Assembly: GCA_947311845.1 (NCBI GenBank)
Contig: CAMZMU010000027.1
Location: 77,724,825 to 77,788,824, forward strand
DNA length: 64,000 nt
Direction: 5' to 3'
Source of the DNA: Poa pratensis
Lineage: Eukaryota > Streptophyta > Magnoliopsida > Poales > Poaceae
Numbering within the stretch: the stretch's first letter is position 1; every line of letters begins with the position of its first letter. Both the position numbers and the translations under genes were made by a program. Below are positions 57,534-64,000 of this stretch, piece by piece. Below the pieces are notes generated by a model. The model had not been told where the DNA came from. It saw only the letters and a program-made list of their open reading frames with translations, and made no database searches.

Positions 57534-57872
57534 GAGAAACCGTCTCAATGCCAAACAAGTAAACGGGCAGCACAGACGTGTCGGCTAGAATTCTGCAACA
57601 CTGATATAGTGCTAGCACATAGATTAAAGCACTAGATTCTCCTGCACCGACAGAAAGCTTTCCTGATGAAACAAACAAACACGCGGCTGCAGTAGCTTTT
57701 GGAGCACAAGACAAAAGCAAGCTTTGGTTTAGAAACCCAAGCGTGATTAATTAACATTCCACCGACCGATACGTTGGCCTCAAAGTGAAACTTGAAAATT
57801 AGGAGGGTAAATATAGAGTGCGGCTATACGGCAGAGCATCACATGGCAAAGGGGCAAAGCTAGCATCATAAC

Positions 57873-58019
57873 CATGGTTTTGAGTCGCTGATATATCGCC
57901 GAGTCATTTTCTCAAAATGGGAGCGACTCGCGACTAATCAGGCGACTTGAACGATATATCAACGACTAATGGCAATTTATCAGCGAGTCGTGGGCATGAG
58001 TCGCGACTCAAAAACCATG
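57873..58019. mobile_element. Foldback MITE with GAGTCG words
   Basis: 147 bp with termini CATGGTTTTGAGTCGC and GCGACTCAAAAACCATG. Flanked by atcataac and atcagaac (57865-57872, 58020-58027; 7/8 match). The interior reiterates gagtcg/cgactc and 'gatatatc'. Confidence 0.8.
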
Positions 58020-58027
58020 ATCAGAAC

Positions 58028-58528
58028 ACATGAGCATACAGTTTGGCTGGAAGATTGCAGGGAATGCAAACGTCACGTGGCTTACCATGCCATCAGACTC
58101 GTGTGTCACTGTGTCACTGGCTCCCAAGTCCAAAGGACAGATCTGGTCTGGCTGGAAATTTTTATTTACGAAGCAAGCTTTTTTTTTCTGACCTGACATT
58201 TGTAATGTTAGATGGTTTCGTTTTGTGAAATATGAAAGCTTGCATTTTGTAAGAAAAAAGGTCGCTTTTCTTAGATAAGTCAACTTGTAGGAGGTTTGAG
58301 GAGAAAGCTAACCGACCTTCTATATTGTACCGAGAATACAAAAGGTTGTTAAATTTTTGTGGGTGTTACAGTTCCAATGTGTAACATGGACACCTCAACC
58401 ATATTGTTCTAGTTTGTACATTGTTTATCAATTTTTATCACATTAAAGTCTGATACAAATGCAAATGGCAGCTATTTTTATTTTTAATTTTCTTATTACT
58501 ACCGTGTTGCTATCTTAAAAATGTTCGA
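58028..58528. other. Intergenic, nothing recognised
   Basis: A+T-rich sequence without ORF or terminal-repeat signals. Confidence 0.4.
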
Positions 58529-59185
58529 GAGCATCTCCAACTGGACCATACTAGTAGGCTTGCACGTGCAATGCACGACTCAACTAAACCATATCTCTCG
58601 CTAAAAAAACTAAACCATATATCAAACATAATAATTTATGTCTAAATGTAGTATGATTTCTTGAAATTTTCAAGCAAGGTGCACTATCCCTAATTTCTGA
58701 CTTGTACAAATATTTTGAAATATCGTTTTGTTTCGTGAATGAACGTGTTTCATGTACCCAAATACCACAGATTACCAAAATATGTTGCATAAATAATGTT
58801 ATCTCTTACACAAAAAAGCACGATGTATGATGCTTCGTGCGGTTATAATCTCCTGTAATTGTAACTTCGGCGTATGAATAGCGTTCAAACATTTTCGGCC
58901 CATCTTTAGTTCAGGTCAATATACAATCATTATGAATTTTCAGGTAAGATTATTCTTATAGTGTAACCAAATAAAAATATAGAATCTCTTTGTTGGAAAG
59001 TCAAAATGATTGGAAGAATTATCAGCACCATACAAACAAATTCAGGTGTCGTTCACAAAATGAGAAGAGACTATTGTCGGACCGATATTTGCTGACTAAG
59101 TTGGCAGATCACAGTGGATAAGACTGAAAAATTGACATCAAATCACATTCAGTGGAGAATTGGGGATGTGCAACTCCTAGATGAA

Positions 59186-59190
<5 letters not shown>

Positions 59191-59219
<29 letters not shown>
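59191..59219 (+). repeat. (TA)n microsatellite
   Basis: About 14 TA units inside the Helitron. Confidence 0.9.
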
Positions 59220-59225
<6 letters not shown>

Positions 59226-60605
59226 TACATGAATCTTTATATATAGGTAATTACAATCATTCACGTACAGAGGCATGACATAAGATCTGAACAAAGCAAA
59301 AGACTACATCGCACCTTGCTAAGGACATCCTTAAATGATAGATCCGACAGTGGTTGTTAGAGACGGGAGCCGACGTGTAGGGTAGTGGGAGCGGCGGCGG
59401 GAGGAAATATATATTTCTGTTGTTCCCTGCTGCAAAAAAATAAATACCATCATCTGAAGCAACTGAACAACATTCACCATTAAAATTTCAGTTTACAATG
59501 CGCACAAAAGAAATGAATGGCACGCAATGGCTCGGCAAATCTTCCAGTACATGAACGTACTATCTCCCTTAATTTTTTATAGATGCCTAGTATTTCTTGA
59601 AGATGTCAAAGAGGCAAAACATCACAGCTTACCATATCTGAAAATTCAGAGTTGCACAATAGAGCAGTACTCACAATGGAGATTTTGTTTCCTCGAGTCC
59701 GCAAATCTGAAATGTCATACAAACATGTTTGGCCTTAATGTTTATTCATATAAGCTAGAGAGACAACACATCTAACAGATAAAACAATATTGCCGTGTAT
59801 AGATGGGTTACCTATGGCCATAAATAAAACAATGTTGGCGTATACATCTGAAGCTACAAGCGCAACATCGCCATGGCCTTGGAGCGCAGAGCTTTGCCAC
59901 GAGCAAGCACTTCTACTACACCTCTCGATGTGGTGGCAGATGATTGTGGGATTCTGCCAAGCCACACAAAGAATGATTCATACATTTAACCATTCACACT
60001 TGCAGCTAGAATCCACCAGCACCATCTCTCCACGGTCCTGCATGTGAATAATTAATCACTGCCCCAAGTCAGAACTACTGCATACCTTATACATCTTATG
60101 CATGAAGCTCTTACTAAAAATAGAAAATATGCAGAATATTCAGTATAAATGACCTTGCACTCCTAGACAGAGCGTGACCATAATCCATACTACTCATGCC
60201 TATATCTTCTTGTTTGGAAAATAATTCACCATTTACACGTCTTCATTGGAGAAGTTTGAACATGCTCTCGTACAACTGGGTAATGGTGTGGAGATCCACA
60301 AGCGACAGCGGCTATGTCGTATCCAGCTGTTCTTCCAGCCTGCACATCCCGATGGAGAAGCTTCAGAAACTAATCTGTCACACCTTGTTCAGATCAGTAA
60401 TGAACATATTATTACACAAAATTTACCAGCATAGTAAACATAACAGACAATCGATTTCTAAACGCATGCTCATAAGTCTATATACATGATGTCAAATCCA
60501 TATGCAATCCTATTCTACACACATGTAGTTACGCATGTTTGGAATTAAACAGGCTAGATAAGGAGAGGGATATCACAGGTATACTAACGAAATCAGGAGA
60601 GGGAT

Positions 60606-61260
60606 TTACCTTCTGTAGGCTACCTGAACGGGAGAAGCTTGTAGCGGAGATTGGGAGGTAGCAGAGGAGTTCCCAGGCGGCGGCATGGATGTCGGAGGTG
60701 TGAGAGCAGGCCGACGGCGTGAAGTGGGTGGGGAATCGAGATTCAGGGCGTCACTCGGGTCCTCAGCATCGGCCTGATCGATGATATCGCTCGTCGCTCT
60801 CCGCCTCCGATGGGTAAGTGGGGTTAAGGAGAGAGATCCCGAAATGCGGGAAGAGGCAGCGATAGCCTCGCAGTGTAGCCTGGAGGTGAGCGAGAGGTCG
60901 AACTTGCCCTCCGAGAGCTTCTTCATGTCCTCGGCGAGTAGGTCGGCGAACAGATCCGCCGTCATGTCGTGTAGGATGAGGTAGTTAGCGTCCTGGGCGT
61001 ACCTCTCGACGGTCGCCGCGGCGTGCACGCGCTTCCTGTGGCGGTCGACGGTGGCCTGGGCGGAGGCCTCTTGGTCGCGCTTATTGTTGGCAGCGACGCG
61101 CGCCTCCCTCCAGCGGTACGGCTTACGTGATGGGGAGCTGCGGAAGCCGGCGACGATCCCTCCTTCCTGCTTGCCGGGGATCCTGGTGGAGACACCGCCG
61201 TGGATGATGCGGTGGAGACGCTGCCGTGGATGACGCGCGGGCGTCTGCGGGCATAACTTC
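60606..61260 (-). pseudogene. Possible captured gene fragment in the Helitron
   Basis: The minus-strand frame includes 'RYAQDANYLILHDMTADLFA' and 'EDMKKLSEGKFDLSLTSRLH', continuing to about 60606. There a good donor (acagaag|gtaaat) follows. Balanced composition and the splice site suggest an exon captured from a host gene. I do not recognise the family. The 5' part (61080-61260) is repetitive and may be UTR. Confidence 0.45.
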
Positions 61261-61749
61261 CTCTGCGGGGTGGGTGGAGGTGAAGTAGGATTCAGTCAAT
61301 GTAAATCGCTAAGTGCACACGGGATACGTGGTTGGTTAATCTGTACTGTTAGATTTTGTTTGGTGGGGCAAATCCAACGGTTAAAATGATTCGGGGTTCT
61401 GTTGACGGGTGCGTCTAGCGAAAGTCTTGTTTGCTTGTTTAATAGTAGTGTAGATAGTGTAGATTTGTTCGGACCAGCAGTCCGAATAGTGTTGGACAGG
61501 AGAGAAGAAAAAAAATCTACCCAACCGGACCTCTCACTTCCCTATATATGTGGCATGTTCGACACCCCACTTTCAACCCATATCTGATGTAAAAATGAGG
61601 ACGGCTAGTACATCACGTCGGACTCGGCCCACCCTGGACCATTTTTTTCGTTTCTCCCTCCATTCGCACCAATCATATGCAATGATCGGACAACTTGGGG
61701 GATAAATGAGGCTTCAAAGCGTCCGGACACTGTATGGATGTGTCCCTAA

Positions 61750-62060
61750 TATGCCTGGCCATGGGAACCCTGGCCCGGACCGAAATTTCCAGGCTTGGGT
61801 GGGACTGGGCTTGCCCACGGGCCGGGACTGGGGCTCAGATTTCGGCCCGATGGACGGGACGGGACGGGCATGGGCTTTGCATATTGGTGTTTTAAGGAAG
61901 AGCCCCGGCCCGAGGCCCGACGGGATTTTGCAGTCACGGGACGGGCCTAGGCCTGAAATATAGGCCCGATGGTCGAGTCGGGCCGGGCCTGGGCCTGGGA
62001 TTTTGACTGTGGGCTTTTTTAGGCCCGACCGAAGCCCGGCCCGGCCGATGGCCAGGTATA
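61750..62060. mobile_element. hAT-like MITE with GGCCCG words
   Basis: Termini TATGCCTGGCCATGG and its counterpart ..GATGGCCAGGTATA. Exact 8-bp duplication GTCCCTAA (61742-61749, 62061-62068). Interior reiterates gggccg/cgggcc/ggcccga. Confidence 0.9.
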
Positions 62061-62113
62061 GTCCCTAACAAACGAGCGGATGAATTAGATCAATCCGGTT
62101 AGAGATGCTCTTA

Positions 62114-62457
62114 GCCGTCTATAAAGTTATTACCTAAAAGAAATCTGACAAAATTTGTCTGACTTAAAAAAATATAGATCATAGTTGTGATATTTGGGAG
62201 CATTGTTTTTCTTGTTTATCCATGTTAGTATTTCTTTTGTTTTGAAACGAAGTGAGATAAAAGCCATTTTATTTTAAGTATTGAAAACGTACTATGATGA
62301 GAATAATACGAAATACAACTGCACACAAAATTTTCAAAACGGTTGGATGCAACGCAAGGAGTAATGTACATAGTACTACATCCAAATACGTTACCGGTGG
62401 TCCAGCTACAGCGAAAACAGACGTTACATTGGTATAATGGCATTTCCCTGGCTGGTC
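62114..62457. other. Intergenic, nothing recognised
   Basis: A+T-rich; no ORF or repeat structure seen. Confidence 0.4.
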
Positions 62458-62473
62458 AAATACACCAAGCCGG

Positions 62474-63198
62474 CTCTCCCTTCCCTCTCCCCGTCACTGT
62501 TCGAGAGCGGAAAAAAGGCGATTTTTGGGGCGCTCCCGTCGACCCGCCGCGTGCTCGCCGCCGCGCCGCGGGATTCCTCTCCTCCGCCGGCCGCTTCGGC
62601 GGCGGGAGGGCGGGGGATCCCGGTGCCGGCTTGTGCATTTGGTAGGGTAGGGTGGGTTTCCTGCCGGCGGCGCCCAGGAGGAGGTGGTGCGGTTGGTGGG
62701 CGTTTTGGTGGCGGCGTGTTCTTCTCCGGCGATGGAGCTCTGCGGGGCTCGGCGTCGACGCGCTCGCCTTGGTGGAGCTCGAGGCCCGGCGTGGTGCTCG
62801 AGTCTCACTGTTCCCCATCAGATCTGAGGTGGCGGCGGATCTGGCGGGCGGTTTCCTGGGCTGGACAAGATCCTCGGCTTCTACCGGCGGCGGCTCTGAA
62901 GGCGGCAAGGGCAAGGTGGTGTTGCGGGTTCAAAGGGGCGTCTGCCCTGGGTGTTCATCGACAAGGATTCCGCCGCGGCGCGGCGGAAGGGCTAGGCGGC
63001 GTCTCTCATAGGGAAAAGCTCTCCCTGGCAGTGGTGTGGTGGCGGCTGGTGGCCACCTTCGTCTTCGTCGCCGGTGAATCTGGTGTTCTTCGTGCTTGCT
63101 CCTCCTCCTCGTGTTGTTCTTACTTTGTTTTATTTCTATGTACTGTGTATGTGGATCGCTGATGAATATACGGGAAGTTGGATGTGTCAAAAAAAAAA
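62474..63198 (+). mobile_element. Poly-A retroposon with target-site duplication
   Basis: A 725-bp insertion ends in a run of A (63189-63198). It is flanked by tacaccaagccgg (62461-62473 and 63199-63211), preceded by A on both sides. The 5' two-thirds are G+C-rich and the 3' part T-rich. It could be a 5'-truncated or non-autonomous LINE, or a processed transcript of an unknown gene. A 241-codon plus-strand frame overlaps it but begins in the flank. Confidence 0.75.
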
Positions 63199-63211
63199 TA
63201 CACCAAGCCGG

Positions 63212-64000
63212 TCAAAAGCGAGGCTGGCTGGGGTCAAGTCAAGAACACACCAATTGGCAGTTTAGTATACAACGCATAGATAATTACAAAAGCTCTGTGC
63301 CCTGTACATTTGGATAGATCTTACCATGCTAAACGTAGCAATCAAATTCGCAAAATACTCTATAGTATTGTTTTGCTTTAATGCGCCCGTCTAAAGTAAC
63401 TTGAAAATAAAAGGGGAAATTCTGCAAAGCAACGGCAGCAAAGCTGGCGTTACCATCTTTTTCTTTAATTTCTCCTGGCTACTTGTTAAACATGGCAAGA
63501 AAGCTCGAGCGCGTCGGCATCGTCTGATGCATTGTCTGTCTCCAACCCAAAGGCAGAAAGAGATTGTTGCAAAAGAAAAGGTAGAGAGGTACAGATAGAA
63601 GGGGGAGGTTGCCATTGATAGAGACCACGAGCTGTTCTCGAAGCCACCGCCGCTCTGCAGGCACACACACCTGACCCTGGATCTCGGCGCTGCCATTGAC
63701 GCTGCCACTTGCCCCGTCCTCCTAGCTACCTACCTACCTACTTACTTACTGCTCTTGGTCCTAGCTAGCTCGTCAGGCGCTCGGATTGGATTGCTTTGGT
63801 TCGAGCTCCATCCGCGCTCGTGTGCCCCTGTCAGTGTGAGTGCCTCGGTTCGTGTTCCTGGCTTTGCTTCTTGATCTTGATTTGGTGCCAGAAGGATCTA
63901 ATTTCGATGGTTTGTTGGGCTATGCTGCCGTCTGAAGTTCTTGGATTTCTTCTTCTTCTCTGTTAAATTCGTGGTTTCTGCGAGGTTTTTGTGCGAGAAA
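63212..64000 (+). other. Probable promoter and 5' leader of a gene beyond the right edge
   Basis: From about 63600 the plus strand becomes C/T-rich with 'ctacctacctacctac' (63725 on). Then comes a T-rich stretch resembling a grass 5'-UTR with leader intron ('tcttgatcttgatttggtg', 'ttcttcttcttctctg'). No coding exon is reached. A plus-strand gene starting right of the window is inferred. Confidence 0.35.

Larger units (their letters stand above)
58551..61463 (-). mobile_element. Non-autonomous Helitron
   Basis: On the minus strand the 5' end reads A|TCTACACTATCTACAC followed by TATTAAAC, a classic grass Helitron start. The 3' end has the hairpin CGTGCATTGCACG about 10 nt before CTACTAG|T. Insertion between host A and T fits Helitron rules, and there is no terminal inverted repeat. 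About 2.9 kb, without Rep/helicase. An alternative 5' start is at 61454, where TCTACACTA recurs. Confidence 0.8.
58529..62113. mobile_element. Harbinger-like MITE split by later insertions
   Basis: Left end GAGCATCTCCAACTGGA (58531) and right end ..TCCGGTTAGAGATGCTC (to about 62112) are inverted counterparts. Its body is interrupted by a Helitron (58551-61463) and a hAT MITE (61750-62060), leaving about 0.36 kb of its own. Target-site duplication not clear. Confidence 0.6.

Noticed and set aside
62437..63162. 241-codon plus-strand frame
   Set aside because: It starts in the flanking target-site duplication and runs into a retroposon, so it is accidental.

Overview
The window is nuclear DNA from a grass, most likely a Triticeae species (wheat, Aegilops or barley type). 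This is inferred from split genes with GT-AG introns, a plant TFIIIA with a 5S-rRNA-like regulatory exon, plant organelle proteins, Rf1-type PPR genes, and dense nests of Stowaway, PIF/Harbinger, CACTA, hAT, Helitron and LTR elements. No search could be run, so the species is not fixed. Four genes look real: TFIIIA (minus, 21631-25056), TERC, a chloroplast thylakoid TerC protein (plus, 25567-30099), a DUF1218 membrane protein (minus, 31119-33305), and an RNR1-type organellar exoribonuclease II (plus, 40333-51204). A tRNA-Glu(CTC) gene lies on the minus strand at 39981-40053. TFIIIA/TERC and tRNA-Glu/RNR1 are head-to-head pairs.

Layout. 1-2.9 kb: the end of a Ty3/gypsy element with an antisense ORF, a SINE/LINE-like tail and a Stowaway MITE. 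3.3-5.3 kb: three tandem copies of a ~690-bp unit. 5.5-8.4 kb: a 5'-truncated Rf1-like PPR pseudogene. 11.6-17.4 kb: a duplicated TFIIIA 3' end joined to a second, frameshifted Rf1-like PPR gene. 17.6-20.7 kb: two PIF/Harbinger elements. 21.6-33.3 kb: the gene-rich core. 34.0-39.6 kb: foldback MITEs, a 3.36-kb solo-LTR-like element and a hAT MITE. 40.3-51.2 kb: RNR1, whose last intron carries a 5.3-kb copia element that itself contains a hAT MITE. 52.2-53.8 kb: a PIF element rebuilt as a ~0.69-kb-arm inverted repeat. 54.6-56.3 kb: a non-autonomous CACTA. 57-62 kb: MITEs and a ~2.9-kb Helitron sitting in an older MITE. 62.4-63.2 kb: a retroposon with a target-site duplication. 63.4-64 kb: probable 5' leader of a gene beyond the right edge.

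The most interesting points are these. (1) TFIIIA carries two copies, not one, of the 5S-rRNA-mimic poison exon, with compensatory changes in a helix. (2) A MITE in TERC intron 8 has an 8-bp target-site duplication that duplicated the splice acceptor. (3) A near-perfect inverted repeat of a PIF transposase 3' end could yield hairpin RNA. (4) Several foldback MITEs are built from a reiterated short word. The genes do not form an operon-like unit. TERC and RNR1 act in organelles, the PPR family is organelle-targeted, and TFIIIA and the tRNA gene belong to RNA polymerase III and translation.
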